Shown here one piece after another: positions 26,562 to 36,099 of a DNA stretch of 64,000 nt (position 1 is its first letter; every line of letters starts with the position of its first letter). Origin of the DNA: Arachnia propionica (lineage in GTDB: Bacteria > Actinomycetota > Actinomycetes > Propionibacteriales > Propionibacteriaceae). The stretch is taken from the NCBI RefSeq assembly GCF_037055325.1, contig NZ_CP146373.1, forward strand, positions 3,038,001-3,102,000, given 5' to 3'. The translations under genes were made by a program, and so were the position numbers. The notes under the pieces are model-generated. The model saw nothing but the letters and a program-made list of their open reading frames with translations, was not told the origin of the DNA and did not search any database.

Positions 26562-27104
26562 ATGGATCAGGAACAACTCATCCGCCAGATCATGTCGGAG
26601 GTCATGAAGTCCCTCGGGAACGACTCCGTGTCCTTCGCCAAGAACGCCCCGGCACCCGCCGCCCCGACCCAGGCCCCCGCTGCGGGGACCCGACGGATCG
26701 GTCGCGACGAATACCCGCTGGCCGAGAAACACCCGGAGCTGGTGAAAACCAACACCGGCAAGGCCCTCGACGACCTCACCTTCGAGGACGTCAAGTCGGG
26801 GAAGCTGAGCCCTCTCGACTTCCGCATCTCCTCGGAGACCCTGGAACTCCAGGCCCAGGTGGCCGACGCCGACGGACGCCAGACCCTGGCCCGCAACCTG
26901 CGTCGCGCCGCCGAACTGGTGGCGGTGCCCGACGCCCGGCTGCTGGAGATCTACAACGCGCTGCGCCCGTACCGCTCCACCAAAGCGGAGCTGTACGAGA
27001 TCGCCGACGAGCTGGAGGGTCAGTACGGCGCGAAGGTGAGCGCGGGATTCGTCCGTGAAGCCGCCGACGTCTACGAGGCCCGCGGACGTCTGCGCGAAGA
27101 CTGA
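26562..27104 (+). CDS. pduE: Propanediol dehydratase small (gamma) subunit
   Basis: A 180-residue protein with TAGGAGAGCCACC before the ATG. The N-terminal helix DQEQLIRQIMSEVMKSLGND resembles an encapsulation peptide. The core (RIGRDEYPLAEKHPELVKT, and RPYRSTKAELYEIADELE) is the standard small subunit. Confidence 0.95.
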   Translation: MDQEQLIRQIMSEVMKSLGNDSVSFAKNAPAPAAPTQAPAAGTRRIGRDEYPLAEKHPELVKTNTGKALDDLTFEDVKSGKLSPLDFRISSETLELQAQVADADGRQTLARNLRRAAELVAVPDARLLEIYNALRPYRSTKAELYEIADELEGQYGAKVSAGFVREAADVYEARGRLRED

Positions 27105-27131
27105 GAAACACGAGACAAGGAGGCGAGGACG

Positions 27132-28943
27132 ATGGCGAAACTGGTCGCTGGCATCGACATCGGCAACGCGACCACCGAGGTGGCGCTCGCTGAGACTGGT
27201 GCCGACGGACAGGTGAGATTCCTGTCCAGCGCCATCGTCCCCACCACCGGCATCAAGGGAACCAGCACCAACATCCGTGGGCTGTTCCGCTCCCTCACCG
27301 ACGCCCTGAACAAGGCGGGACGCCGCATCGAGGACCTCGACTCCATCCGCATCAACGAGGCCGCCCCCGTGATCGGCGACGTCGCGATGGAGACCATCAC
27401 CGAGACGATCATCACCGAATCCACGATGATCGGACACAACCCCTCCACCCCGGGCGGCCTCGGCATCGGGGTGGGGACCACCATCGCCCTCGACGAGCTG
27501 CCCGACGCCCCCGCCGGGCAGCCCTACATCGTCGTGGCACCCCGCACGATCCCCTACGACCAGGTCGCGGCCCGGCTGAACTCCGTCGCCGAGCGCCTGG
27601 AGGTCACCGGCGCGATCCTGCAAGCCGACGACGGCGTGCTGGTCCACAACCGCCTGACCCGCAAGATTCCCATCGTCGACGAAGTGCGCCTGATCGAGAA
27701 GGTGCCGCTCGGGATGCTGGCCGCCATCGAGGTGGCCGACGTCGGGCGCATCGTCGAGACCCTGTCCAACCCGTTCGGCATCGCGACCCTCTTCGGTCTG
27801 GAGGCCGAGGCCACCCGCTCCGTGGTGCCGCTGGCCCGGTCCCTGGTGGGCAACCGTTCCGCCGTGGTCATCAAAACCCCGGAAGGCGATGTGCAGGAAC
27901 GCCGCATCCCCGCGGGCCGCCTCACCTTCCACGGCGCCAACACCCTCGACGTCGACGTCGACCTGGGTGCCGCCGAGATCATGGACGTCGCCTCCCGGAT
28001 CCGCGACCTCTCCGACATCACGGGCGAACCCGGCACCAATGTCGGCGGCATGATGGAGAAGGTGCGCGTGACCATGGCGCAGCTGACCAACCAACACACC
28101 CGCGACATCCGCATCACCGATCTGCTCGCCGTCGACACCCGGGTGCCGCAGCAGGTGGCGGGCGGCATCGCCAACGAATTCTCCATGGAGGCCGCCGTCG
28201 GCATCGCCGTGATGGTCAGGACCGACCGCCTCCAGATGGAACGGATCGCCTCCGAACTGGCCGCCGAAATCGGTGTGCCCGTCGAGGTCGGCGGCGTGGA
28301 GGCCGACATGGCCATCCGTGGCGCGCTCACCACCCCCGGCACAGCCGCCCCCATCGCGATCCTCGACATGGGCGCTGGTTCCACCGACGCCTCCGTCATG
28401 CGCCCGGACGGCACCGGCACCTCCATTCACCTGGCAGGCGCCGGGAACATGGTGACCCTGATGATCCAGTCCGAACTCGGCCTCGACTCCTTCGACCTGG
28501 CCGAGGACATCAAACGCCACCCACTGGCGAAGGTGGAGTCGGTGTTCAACATCCGTCACGAGGACGGCACCGTGCAGTTCTTCGAGGACCCGCTGCCCGG
28601 GCACGTCTACGCCCGCACCGTGGTGCTCAAACCCGACGGCATGGTGCCCCTCGACGTGGACCTTCCCGTCGAAACCATCCGCCAGGTCCGCATCCGCGCC
28701 AAGGAACAGGTCTTCGTCAACAACGCGATCCGCGCCCTGCAGCGCGTCTCCCCCACCTCGGAGGTACGCGGCATCGACTTCGTGGTGCTCGTCGGCGGTT
28801 CCGCCCTGGACTTCGAGATTCCGCAGCTGGTCACCCGGGCCCTGGCCGACTACCGGGTGGTGGCCGGGCGCGCGAACATCCGCGGCGTCGAGGGACCCCG
28901 CAACGCCGTCGCCACCGGCCTGGTGCTGGGGGGTGAGTCGTGA
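27132..28943 (+). CDS. pduG: Diol dehydratase reactivase large subunit
   Basis: A 603-residue protein with an actin/Hsp70-type ATPase core (VAGIDIGNATTEVALAE at residues 4-20, and ILDMGAGSTDASVM near residue 415). It exchanges damaged cobalamin out of inactivated diol dehydratase at the expense of ATP. A strong AAGGAGGCGAGG precedes ATG 27132. The 3' end overlaps pduH by GTGA. Confidence 0.95.
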   Translation: MAKLVAGIDIGNATTEVALAETGADGQVRFLSSAIVPTTGIKGTSTNIRGLFRSLTDALNKAGRRIEDLDSIRINEAAPVIGDVAMETITETIITESTMIGHNPSTPGGLGIGVGTTIALDELPDAPAGQPYIVVAPRTIPYDQVAARLNSVAERLEVTGAILQADDGVLVHNRLTRKIPIVDEVRLIEKVPLGMLAAIEVADVGRIVETLSNPFGIATLFGLEAEATRSVVPLARSLVGNRSAVVIKTPEGDVQERRIPAGRLTFHGANTLDVDVDLGAAEIMDVASRIRDLSDITGEPGTNVGGMMEKVRVTMAQLTNQHTRDIRITDLLAVDTRVPQQVAGGIANEFSMEAAVGIAVMVRTDRLQMERIASELAAEIGVPVEVGGVEADMAIRGALTTPGTAAPIAILDMGAGSTDASVMRPDGTGTSIHLAGAGNMVTLMIQSELGLDSFDLAEDIKRHPLAKVESVFNIRHEDGTVQFFEDPLPGHVYARTVVLKPDGMVPLDVDLPVETIRQVRIRAKEQVFVNNAIRALQRVSPTSEVRGIDFVVLVGGSALDFEIPQLVTRALADYRVVAGRANIRGVEGPRNAVATGLVLGGES

Positions 28944-29293
28944 CCGACGAACGTCCCACCATCAACCTCGCCGTCCATGAGGGCGTCGGCGACGAGCAGC
29001 TCACCCAGGTGCTCCTCGGCATCGAGGAGGAGGGTGTGCCGAGTCGCGTGGATCGCCTCTCGGAGCTCAACCCCCTGGTCCTGGCGCACCGCGCCGCCAC
29101 CTCGTCGCGGCTGGGCATCGGCTTGGGAATCGCCCTCGACTACGTGGTCATCACCACCGAGAAACTCCCCGAGCAGCGCCCCTACCTGGCACACTTCCTG
29201 GGGCGCAGCGAACAGGCGGACCGAATCATCGGATCGAACGCCGCCCGCCTGGTGAAAAGACTTCCCCTCCGTGAACCCGAAAGGAGCCAGTGA
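28940..29293 (+). CDS. pduH: Diol dehydratase reactivase small subunit
   Basis: A 117-residue protein with a GTG start overlapping the pduG stop. The conserved segments INLAVHEGVGDEQLTQVLLGIEEEG-like start, RLGIGLGIALDYVVIT and QRPYLAHFL match the small subunit. That subunit swaps with the dehydratase beta subunit during reactivation. Confidence 0.93.
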   Translation: MTDERPTINLAVHEGVGDEQLTQVLLGIEEEGVPSRVDRLSELNPLVLAHRAATSSRLGIGLGIALDYVVITTEKLPEQRPYLAHFLGRSEQADRIIGSNAARLVKRLPLREPERSQ

Positions 29294-29886
29294 TGCAAGC
29301 ACTGGGGAGCATTGAAGTGGTGGGCCTCGTCGCTGGCGTTGAAGCCGCCGACGTCGCCTGCAAAACCGCCGACGTCACCCTGATCGGCTACGAACTGGCC
29401 AAGGGTGGCGGCTACGTCTCCATCAAGGTCGAGGGTCAGGTGGCAGCTGTCCAGGCGGCCATGGACGCCGCCGAGGTGGCGGCATCGAAACTGACCCGCG
29501 TGGTCAGCAAGATCGTCATTCCCCGGCCCCACCCGGAGCTGGAACCCCTCGTCTTCTCAGCCGCGACCGTGGGGCTGGCCACGCCCACCCCCCAGGCGAA
29601 GGCGACGACGAAACCCGCCGCCACGACCAAGGTCAAGGCCAAGGCGCCCGGGGCAACCACGCCCGCACCGAAGGCCAGGGCGGCGGAGAAATCCGGCCCC
29701 GCCCCCGCGCCGAAGGCCAACGCGAAACCCGAGCCGACACCGCGCCCCGAACAGGCGCGGCCCGCATCCGGCTCGGACCAGAAGTCCGCACCCGAATCGG
29801 ATCCGAAACCGGGTGCGACACCCAAGAACCCCGCGGAGACCACCAAGGCTCCCCGGACATCCACCACCAGGAGGAAGCAGTCATGA
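29293..29886 (+). CDS. PduK-like BMC protein with long Lys/Ala/Pro-rich tail
   Basis: A 197-residue protein starting at ATG 29293 behind AAGGAG. Residues 1-90 are one BMC domain ([35 protein letters not shown]). Residues about 95-197 are a low-complexity, strongly basic tail of Lys, Ala, Pro, Thr and Ser, ending TTRRKQS. The position matches PduK, whose tail in enteric bacteria holds a Cys cluster. No Cys exists in this tail, which looks histone-H1-like. A disordered scaffold binding cargo, nucleoid or polyphosphate is possible but speculative. Confidence 0.8.
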   Translation: MQALGSIEVVGLVAGVEAADVACKTADVTLIGYELAKGGGYVSIKVEGQVAAVQAAMDAAEVAASKLTRVVSKIVIPRPHPELEPLVFSAATVGLATPTPQAKATTKPAATTKVKAKAPGATTPAPKARAAEKSGPAPAPKANAKPEPTPRPEQARPASGSDQKSAPESDPKPGATPKNPAETTKAPRTSTTRRKQS

Positions 29887-30155
29887 GCAATGCTCTCGGA
29901 ATGATCGAGACCAAGGGCTACGTGGGGGCCGTCGAGGCCGCCGACGCCATGGTCAAGTCCGCGAACGTGACCCTGATCGGCAGCGAGAAGATCGGCGCCG
30001 GCCTGGTCACCGTGATGGTGCGCGGCGACGTCGGTGCCGTGAAGGCCGCCGTCGACGCCGGGTCGTCGGCAGCCGCTCGGGTCGGCGAGCTGATCTCTCA
30101 GCACGTCATCCCGCGTCCCCACGGTGACGTCGAGAAGATCCTGCCGCAGTCATGA
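29883..30155 (+). CDS. pduJ: PduJ-type hexameric shell protein
   Basis: A 90-residue BMC-domain protein overlapping the previous stop by ATGA. It is very similar to PduA at 23078 (shared [19 protein letters not shown] and [12 protein letters not shown]), as expected for the PduA/PduJ pair. PduJ is usually the most abundant facet protein and can substitute structurally for PduA. Its position before pduL supports the name. Confidence 0.92.
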   Translation: MSNALGMIETKGYVGAVEAADAMVKSANVTLIGSEKIGAGLVTVMVRGDVGAVKAAVDAGSSAAARVGELISQHVIPRPHGDVEKILPQS

Positions 30156-30787
30156 CCGACGCGCTCGTTGCCGAGATCACCAGCCGGGTCCTGGAGCGGA
30201 TCGCCGCCCTGGACCCGCGCAAGGTGATCGTCGGCATCTCCAACCGGCACGTTCACCTGTGCGACGCCGACTTCACAACCCTGTTCGGTTACACCGCACC
30301 GAAGGTCAAGAAGCACGTGCGTCAGCGCGGCGAGTTCGCAGCCGAGGAGACCGTGACCCTGCACGGTCCCCGCGGCACCATGACCCGGGTGCGTGTGATG
30401 GGTCCCAACCGTCCCGCCACCCAGGTGGAGTTGAGCCGCACCGACTGTTTCGCCCTCGGCATCAAGGCGCCGATGGCCCAGTCGGGGCATCTTGAGGCCG
30501 CCGCTCCCGTGCGCATCGAAGGTCCTCTCGGCAGCATCGAATGCGACCACGCGGTGATCGTCGCGGGCCGTCACATCCACATGGGCCCCCACGACGCAGC
30601 CGCCCTCAACCTGAAGGACCAGGACCGCGTGAGCGTCCAGTTCGGGGGAGAGCGTGGGGCGCGTCTGGACAATTTCCTGATCCGCGTCAAGGACTCCTAC
30701 TTGGCAGAGCTGCACCTCGACACCGATGAGGGCAACGCCGTCGGAGCCAAGACCGGCGACTACGTAACAATCTGTCTGGACCGATAA
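30152..30787 (+). CDS. pduL: PduL-type phosphate propanoyltransferase
   Basis: A 211-residue protein with two related beta-barrel domains. The zinc-ligand motifs [14 protein letters not shown] and [15 protein letters not shown] are both present. It converts propionyl-CoA and phosphate to propionyl phosphate, recycling CoA in the shell. The N-terminal helix [17 protein letters not shown] is an encapsulation-peptide type signal. It is coupled to pduJ by ATGA overlap. Confidence 0.95.
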   Translation: MTDALVAEITSRVLERIAALDPRKVIVGISNRHVHLCDADFTTLFGYTAPKVKKHVRQRGEFAAEETVTLHGPRGTMTRVRVMGPNRPATQVELSRTDCFALGIKAPMAQSGHLEAAAPVRIEGPLGSIECDHAVIVAGRHIHMGPHDAAALNLKDQDRVSVQFGGERGARLDNFLIRVKDSYLAELHLDTDEGNAVGAKTGDYVTICLDR

Positions 30788-30789
30788 CG

Positions 30790-31617
30790 ATGACGACGAA
30801 CCCCCAGACCAGAATCAACCGATTCGCGGAGCTCGTGCGAACCGGGAAGGTCGCACACAAGAACGCCAAGCGCAGCGGGCTGCGGCTCGCCGTCGACCTG
30901 GGAACGGCCAACATCGTGTTGGCCGTGGTCGACAGCAGCAACCGGCCCGTCACGGGAGGTTGGCGACACGCGAACGTGGTGCGCGACGGCATCGTCGTCG
31001 ACTGGCTGGGGGCCGTCACCAACGTCCGGGAGATCCTCGCGGAGATCCAGGACAGGCTGGGCCACACCTTCACCGAGGCCGCCGTCACCATCCCACCCGG
31101 GATCAGCGAAGGCACCGTGAAGGTGTTCACCAACGTGCTCGACGCCTGCGAACTCACCCCGTGCGAGGTGGTCGACGAGCCCGTTGCCGCGGCCCGGGCC
31201 CTCGGCGTGACCGACGGCACCATCATCGACATCGGCCACGGCACCACCGGGGTGTCGCGGCTGCGTGACGGGGTGGTCGACTTCTCCACCGACGAAGCCA
31301 CCGGCGGCCACCACATGACGCTGGTGCTGTCGGGGGCACTCGGGATGGACTACGACGAGGCCGAGGCGTTCAAGTGCGACCCCGCCAACGTCCACACCGT
31401 CTTCCCGGTGGTGCGTCCCACCCTGGAGAAGATGGCCACCATCGCTGAGCGGGCGCTCGGCGGCACCGACCCGGGCACGGTGTATCTGGTAGGTGGTTCC
31501 GCCTCCTTGCCCGAGGCTCCTACAGTGTTCGAGAAGATCCTCGGAGTCACGGTCGACCGGCCCGAGGAACCCCTTTTCCCCACCCCGCTGGGGGCGGCCA
31601 TGAGGAGTGCCAGATGA
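30790..31617 (+). CDS. eutJ: EutJ-type microcompartment chaperone (actin-like ATPase fold)
   Basis: A 275-residue protein. LRLAVDLGTANIVLAVVD near residue 30, IIDIGHGTTGVSRL and YLVGGSASLPE mark the actin/Hsp70 ATPase core of EutJ-type proteins. Members occur in ethanolamine and diol microcompartment operons and are thought to help enzyme folding or reactivation; the exact role is unsettled. It starts 2 bp after pduL and overlaps the flavoprotein gene by ATGA. Confidence 0.85.
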   Translation: MTTNPQTRINRFAELVRTGKVAHKNAKRSGLRLAVDLGTANIVLAVVDSSNRPVTGGWRHANVVRDGIVVDWLGAVTNVREILAEIQDRLGHTFTEAAVTIPPGISEGTVKVFTNVLDACELTPCEVVDEPVAAARALGVTDGTIIDIGHGTTGVSRLRDGVVDFSTDEATGGHHMTLVLSGALGMDYDEAEAFKCDPANVHTVFPVVRPTLEKMATIAERALGGTDPGTVYLVGGSASLPEAPTVFEKILGVTVDRPEEPLFPTPLGAAMRSAR

Positions 31618-32348
31618 ACGAGGAACAGCTGCGGGAGCTGATCACCAGGATCGTGCGCGACGTGCTCGCTGAACAACCCCGGCAGGAAACCCCGGCCACG
31701 GGCAAACCCAACGCGCTGGTGCTGTTCTCCGGTGCCCTGCTCGGTTTCGACGCGGCCCTGGAGTCGCTGAAACGGACCTCGGCACACGTCAACCTCGACT
31801 GGCGACAGACCGAGTCGGCCTCCCGCATCCTGGACCAGGAACGCATCGCGGCCCTGGGCATGACCCCGGTCGAGACGTCGCTGGTGCAGGCCCACGACCT
31901 GCTCATCGTCCCCACCCTCACCGCGAACCTGGCCGCGAAGGTCGCCCACGGCATCGGCGACTGCCTGGCCAGCAACGTGGTGGCCGAGTTCATCATGACC
32001 AACAAACCGGTGGTTGTGGCCACCAACGCCGCTTGTCCCGACTCGGCGGACAAACGCGGCTGGTTCCCGCAGATGCCGTCGGGCTACGCGGCGATGCTGC
32101 GTGAGAACCTCGCCGCCCTGACATCCTTCGGGGTGCACCTGGCGACCGCGGAAACCCTCGACCGGGTCGTCGGGGAGGTCGCGGGCGCGGGCGAGGCGGT
32201 GCACTGCACCGCGCGCGTGGTCACCGAATCCGCGATCCGTTCCCTGGCTCCGGGGTCGCGGCTGAGCGTGCACCGCAAGGCGATCATCACCGACCTGGCC
32301 CGCGAGGCAGCGGCGTCGGCGGACATCACGATCACGAGGAGGAGTTGA
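31614..32348 (+). CDS. Microcompartment-associated flavoprotein with encapsulation-type N-terminus
   Basis: A 244-residue protein. Residues 1-20 (NEEQLRELITRIVRDVLAEQ) resemble the PduD/PduP targeting helices and are followed by a Pro/Thr linker. The core, with NALVLFSGALLGFDAALESL, DLLIVPTLTANLAAKVAHGI, EFIMTNKPVVVATNAACP and PQMPSGYAAMLRENLAAL, resembles the HFCD/Dfp-type flavoprotein fold found in some actinobacterial microcompartment loci. It may reduce the cobalamin cofactor or quench radicals in the lumen, which is inference. No PduS-like reductase is seen nearby. Confidence 0.75.
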   Translation: MNEEQLRELITRIVRDVLAEQPRQETPATGKPNALVLFSGALLGFDAALESLKRTSAHVNLDWRQTESASRILDQERIAALGMTPVETSLVQAHDLLIVPTLTANLAAKVAHGIGDCLASNVVAEFIMTNKPVVVATNAACPDSADKRGWFPQMPSGYAAMLRENLAALTSFGVHLATAETLDRVVGEVAGAGEAVHCTARVVTESAIRSLAPGSRLSVHRKAIITDLAREAAASADITITRRS

Positions 32349-32349
32349 G

Positions 32350-32619
32350 ATGTACCTGGCCAAGGTGGTCGGCACGGTGGTCTCCACCAGCAAGGACGAA
32401 CGCCTCGTCGGTTTCAAACTGCTGCTGATTCAGCGCGTCCACTCCGACGGCACCGCCGTCGGTAACCAGGAGGTCGCGGTGGACACCGTCGGCGCCGGAA
32501 CCGGTGAGACGGTCATCATCACGAAGGGCAGCTCTGCCCGGTTCGCTGCGAGCCGGCAACAAGCGCCCCTGGACGCGACCATCGTCGGCATCGTCGACGT
32601 GGTCGAGGTGGAGGACTGA
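32350..32619 (+). CDS. pduN: PduN/EutN-type pentameric vertex protein
   Basis: An 89-residue protein starting 1 bp after the previous stop. YLAKVVGTVVSTSKDERLVG and the end ATIVGIVDVVEVED are typical of the CcmL/EutN/PduN family, which forms pentamers that cap the vertices of the shell. Confidence 0.95.
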   Translation: MYLAKVVGTVVSTSKDERLVGFKLLLIQRVHSDGTAVGNQEVAVDTVGAGTGETVIITKGSSARFAASRQQAPLDATIVGIVDVVEVED

Positions 32620-32624
32620 CCGTC

Positions 32625-33683
32625 ATGCCACACGTGTACACGCGCACCGGCGACAAGGGTGACACCGGGCTGTTCGGGGGCTCCCGGGTGCCCAAGCAGA
32701 GCCTGCGTGTGGAGGCCTACGGCACCGTCGACGAGGCCAACGCAGCGCTCGGGGCGGCGAAGGCGATGCTGCCCGCCGGCCAGTGGCGGCGTCGCGTCCA
32801 CGACGTGCAGCAGCGGCTGTTCGTGCTGGCCGCCGAACTGGCCAGCGACCCCGAGGGCGCGGCGATCCTCGCGAACAAGATCAACACCGGCGACATCACC
32901 GACCTGGAGCATCTCATCGACGACTGCCTGGCCGTCACGGGGCCGCAGCGGGAGTTCGTGGTGCCGGGCCGCGACGACCGGTCGGGGGCTTTCCACCAGG
33001 CCCGCACCGTGGTGCGTCGCGCGGAACGGCGGGTGCTGACCCTGGCCGAGACCGAACCGGTGCGCCCCGAGCTGATCACATACCTCAACCGTCTCTCCGA
33101 CGCCGTCTACTCCCTGGCCAGGCTGGCCGAGACCTGGCGCGACGAGGAGATCGAACGCATCGTCCGAGACGCCGTCGCCAAGGTCCTCGGATCCCCCTCA
33201 TCACCGGACGGCGAGCCCACGGGCGAGCAGTCCGCCTCGACACCCTCCCCCAGTCGAATGCCGGCCCGTCGATTCGATCTCGCCGCGGCCAAACGGATCG
33301 CCGAACGGGCGGAGGCACGCAGCGCCGAGCTGGGTGTGCCCGTCGTGATCGCAGCCGCGGACGCGGGCGGGAACCTGATGCTGCTGCACCGCATCGAGGG
33401 TGCGCTGCTCGCGGCCACAGAGGTCGCGATCAACAAGGCGTGGAGCGCCGTGGCCTTCCAGGCACCGACAGCGACGCTCGGCCCCCTGGCCACCGAGGAC
33501 GGTCCCTTCCCCGGTCTGGCCGACACCAACTCCGGCCGTGTGGTCCTGTTCGGCGGAGGGGTGCCCGTCCATGTCGACGGGGAACTGGCAGGAGCCATCG
33601 GAATTTCGGGTGGCACCGCTGAACAGGACGTGGACATCGCGACCTGCGCGCTGCAGGACTGGAACACGATAGGAGAGCAGTAA
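32625..33683 (+). CDS. pduO: PduO-type ATP:cob(I)alamin adenosyltransferase with C-terminal heme-binding-type domain
   Basis: A 352-residue two-domain protein. Residues 1-190 are the adenosyltransferase (HVYTRTGDKGDTGLFGGSRV, VEAYGTVDEANAALG, RRAERRVLTLAE). Residues about 205-352 are a PduOC/HbpS/GlcG-type domain (LAAAKRIAERAEARSAELG, GALGISGGT-like end). The enzyme makes adenosylcobalamin for diol dehydratase. The acidic/Pro/Ser linker at about 190-207 separates the domains. The stop shares one base with the pduP start. Confidence 0.93.
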   Translation: MPHVYTRTGDKGDTGLFGGSRVPKQSLRVEAYGTVDEANAALGAAKAMLPAGQWRRRVHDVQQRLFVLAAELASDPEGAAILANKINTGDITDLEHLIDDCLAVTGPQREFVVPGRDDRSGAFHQARTVVRRAERRVLTLAETEPVRPELITYLNRLSDAVYSLARLAETWRDEEIERIVRDAVAKVLGSPSSPDGEPTGEQSASTPSPSRMPARRFDLAAAKRIAERAEARSAELGVPVVIAAADAGGNLMLLHRIEGALLAATEVAINKAWSAVAFQAPTATLGPLATEDGPFPGLADTNSGRVVLFGGGVPVHVDGELAGAIGISGGTAEQDVDIATCALQDWNTIGEQ

Positions 33684-35104
33684 TGAAGATAGATCCGGCA
33701 CAGCTGGAAGCGACCATCCGCGAGGTCCTCGCGGCCATGCTCCCCGGCAACGGCAACCAGGCCGAGGCGCCCGCGACGCAGCAGGAAGCCCCGGGTGATG
33801 GGGTGTTCGCCGACATGGATTCTGCGGTGGAGGCCGCCCACCTGGCGCAGCGCGAATACCTGACCCATTCGATGGCCGACCGGCGCCGCTACGTCGCGGC
33901 CATCCGTGAAGCGATGCTGGCCCCCGAGGCTCTCGACTACATGTCGGAGCAGGCCGTGGCGCAGTCCGGGATGGGTGATGTCGGCCACAAGTACCTGAAG
34001 AACAAGGTGGCGGCTGCCGAGACCCCCGGGGTGGAGGATCTCGTCACGGAGGCGTGGTCCGGCGACGACGGCCTGACCACCATCGAGTACTCGCCTTACG
34101 GCGTGATCGGGGCTATCACCCCCACCACCAACCCCACCGAAACCATCACCTGCAACTCCATCGGGATGCTGGCCGCCGGCAACGCCGTCGTGTTCAGCCC
34201 GCATCCGCGGGTCGCCAAGCTGTCGTGCTGGCAGGTGCGTCGCATCAACCGGGCGCTGCGCGCCGCCGGCGCCCCCGACAATCTCGTGGTGACGGTCACC
34301 GCGCCGTCGTTGGAGAACACCAACGCGATGATGGCCCATCCGAAGGTCCGGATGCTGGTGGCTACCGGGGGTCCGGGCATCGTCAAGGCGGTGCTGAGCT
34401 CCGGCAAGAAGGCGATCGGCGCGGGCGCGGGCAACCCGCCTGCCGTCGTCGACGAGACCGCCGACATTGAGCACGCCGCGAAGTGCATCGTCGACGGCGC
34501 CAGCTTCGACAACAACCTGCCCTGCACCGCGGAGAAGGAGATCATCGCGGTCGATTCGATCGCCGACATGCTGAAGTTCTGCATGATCAAGCACGGCGCC
34601 TACGAGGTGACGGCCTCCGAGGTCGCGGAGCTGGAGAAGCTGCTGGTCAATGGCGACAAGCCGCGCACCGAGTGGGTGGGCAAACCGGCAGCGAAGATCT
34701 TGGAGGCCATTGGCGTCACCCCGCCGCCCGGGGTGCGGCTGATCGTGTGCGAGGCCAGCGCCACCCACCCGTTCGTGGTGCACGAGCTGATGATGCCGGT
34801 GCTCGGGCTGGTGCGGGTGCCGGACGTGGACGCCGCCATCGACCTGGCCGTCGAACTGGAGCACGGCAACCGCCACACCGCGGTGATGCACAGCCTCAAC
34901 GTCAGCAAGCTGACGAAGATGGGCAAGCTGATCCAGACCACGATCTTCGTGAAGAACGGCCCGTCGTACAACGGCATCGGGATCGGCGGCGAGGGCTACC
35001 CGACGTTCACCATCGCCGGACCCACCGGCGAGGGTCTCACGTCGGCTCGCAGCTTCACCCGGAAACGTCGCTGCGTGCTCGTCGGCGACCTGAACGTCCG
35101 CTGA
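33683..35104 (+). CDS. pduP: CoA-acylating propionaldehyde dehydrogenase
   Basis: A 473-residue aldehyde dehydrogenase. The catalytic Cys281 lies in FDNNLPCTAEKE, and GVIGAITPTTNPTETITCNS and GGPGIVKAVLSSGKKAIG mark the cofactor site. It oxidises propionaldehyde to propionyl-CoA with NAD. Residues 1-18 (KIDPAQLEATIREVLAAML) plus an Ala/Gly/Pro linker form the well-known PduP encapsulation peptide. Confidence 0.95.
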   Translation: MKIDPAQLEATIREVLAAMLPGNGNQAEAPATQQEAPGDGVFADMDSAVEAAHLAQREYLTHSMADRRRYVAAIREAMLAPEALDYMSEQAVAQSGMGDVGHKYLKNKVAAAETPGVEDLVTEAWSGDDGLTTIEYSPYGVIGAITPTTNPTETITCNSIGMLAAGNAVVFSPHPRVAKLSCWQVRRINRALRAAGAPDNLVVTVTAPSLENTNAMMAHPKVRMLVATGGPGIVKAVLSSGKKAIGAGAGNPPAVVDETADIEHAAKCIVDGASFDNNLPCTAEKEIIAVDSIADMLKFCMIKHGAYEVTASEVAELEKLLVNGDKPRTEWVGKPAAKILEAIGVTPPPGVRLIVCEASATHPFVVHELMMPVLGLVRVPDVDAAIDLAVELEHGNRHTAVMHSLNVSKLTKMGKLIQTTIFVKNGPSYNGIGIGGEGYPTFTIAGPTGEGLTSARSFTRKRRCVLVGDLNVR

Positions 35105-35110
35105 GCCGCC

Positions 35111-36094
35111 ATGACCAGACGAATCGCGATAACGGGAGCAGCCGGGCAGATCGGCTACGCGCTGGTCTACCGGCTGGCCTCGGGCGATCTGCTGGGCGAC
35201 GAGCCCGTCGAATTGCGACTGCTGGAAGTACCGGCGGCTGTGAAGGCCCTCGACGGGGTGGCGATGGAACTGCTCGACTGCGCCTTCCCGCAGCTGAAGG
35301 GCATCGAGGTCACCGACGATCCCGCGGTGGCCTTCGACGGGGCGAACGTCGCGATGCTGGTGGGAGCGTCGCCGCGCAGCGCGGGCATGGAACGCGCCGA
35401 CCTGCTGGAAGCCAACGCCGCCATCTTCGCCGCGCAGGGCCGGGCCCTGGCGGCCTCGGCGGCCTCGGATGTGCGGGTGGTGGTCACGGGAAACCCGGCG
35501 AACACGAACGCGCTGATCGCCTCCCGGCACGCCGACGGGATTCCCGCTTCGAGGTTCACCGCCCTGACGCGGCTCGACCACAACCGGGCCCGCGCACAGC
35601 TGGCGGCGAAGGCCCGCAGGCCGGTGGCTGATGTGACGAACGTGACGATCTGGGGCAACCATTCGGCCACGCAGTACGCGGACGCCTTCAACGCCCGCAT
35701 CTGCGGGAAACCGGCGGACCAGTGGATCGCCGACGACGCCTGGATCGCCTTCGACTTCCTCCCCACCGTCGCCAAGCGCGGGGCCGCGGTGATCGCGGCC
35801 CGGGGACGTTCGAGCGCGGCATCGGCTGCCAACGCCACCATCGATCACGTCCGCGACTGGCTGCTCGGCACCCCCAAGAGCGACTGGACGTCGATGGCGG
35901 TGGTCAGCGACGGCTCTTACGGGGTCCCGGCGGGCCTGGTCTCGTCGTTCCCGGTACGCTGTCACAGTGGAGAGTGGGAGATCGTCCAGGGTCTGCCGCT
36001 CAACGCTTTCGCGAGAAGTCGCGTCAATGTCTCTGTCGACGAACTGAAAGCTGAGGCGGAGGAGGTCAGATCGATGGGCCTCCTCCCCGTGTGA
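35111..36094 (+). CDS. mdh: Malate dehydrogenase within the pdu operon
   Basis: A 327-residue NAD-dependent dehydrogenase of the cytosolic-type family. [19 protein letters not shown] is at residues 6-24, [15 protein letters not shown] binds substrate and cofactor, and [16 protein letters not shown] and [10 protein letters not shown] hold the catalytic Asp and His. It starts 6 bp after pduP and precedes the operon terminator, so it is co-transcribed with the microcompartment genes. It has no targeting helix, so it is probably cytoplasmic, and it may link propanediol redox balance to the C4 arm of propionic fermentation. Confidence 0.92.
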   Translation: MTRRIAITGAAGQIGYALVYRLASGDLLGDEPVELRLLEVPAAVKALDGVAMELLDCAFPQLKGIEVTDDPAVAFDGANVAMLVGASPRSAGMERADLLEANAAIFAAQGRALAASAASDVRVVVTGNPANTNALIASRHADGIPASRFTALTRLDHNRARAQLAAKARRPVADVTNVTIWGNHSATQYADAFNARICGKPADQWIADDAWIAFDFLPTVAKRGAAVIAARGRSSAASAANATIDHVRDWLLGTPKSDWTSMAVVSDGSYGVPAGLVSSFPVRCHSGEWEIVQGLPLNAFARSRVNVSVDELKAEAEEVRSMGLLPV

Positions 36095-36099
36095 GACCG

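Noticed and set aside
26538-28604. A 688-codon minus-strand frame opposite pduE and pduG
   Set aside because: Antisense shadow of recognised genes; no ribosome-binding site and no domain.
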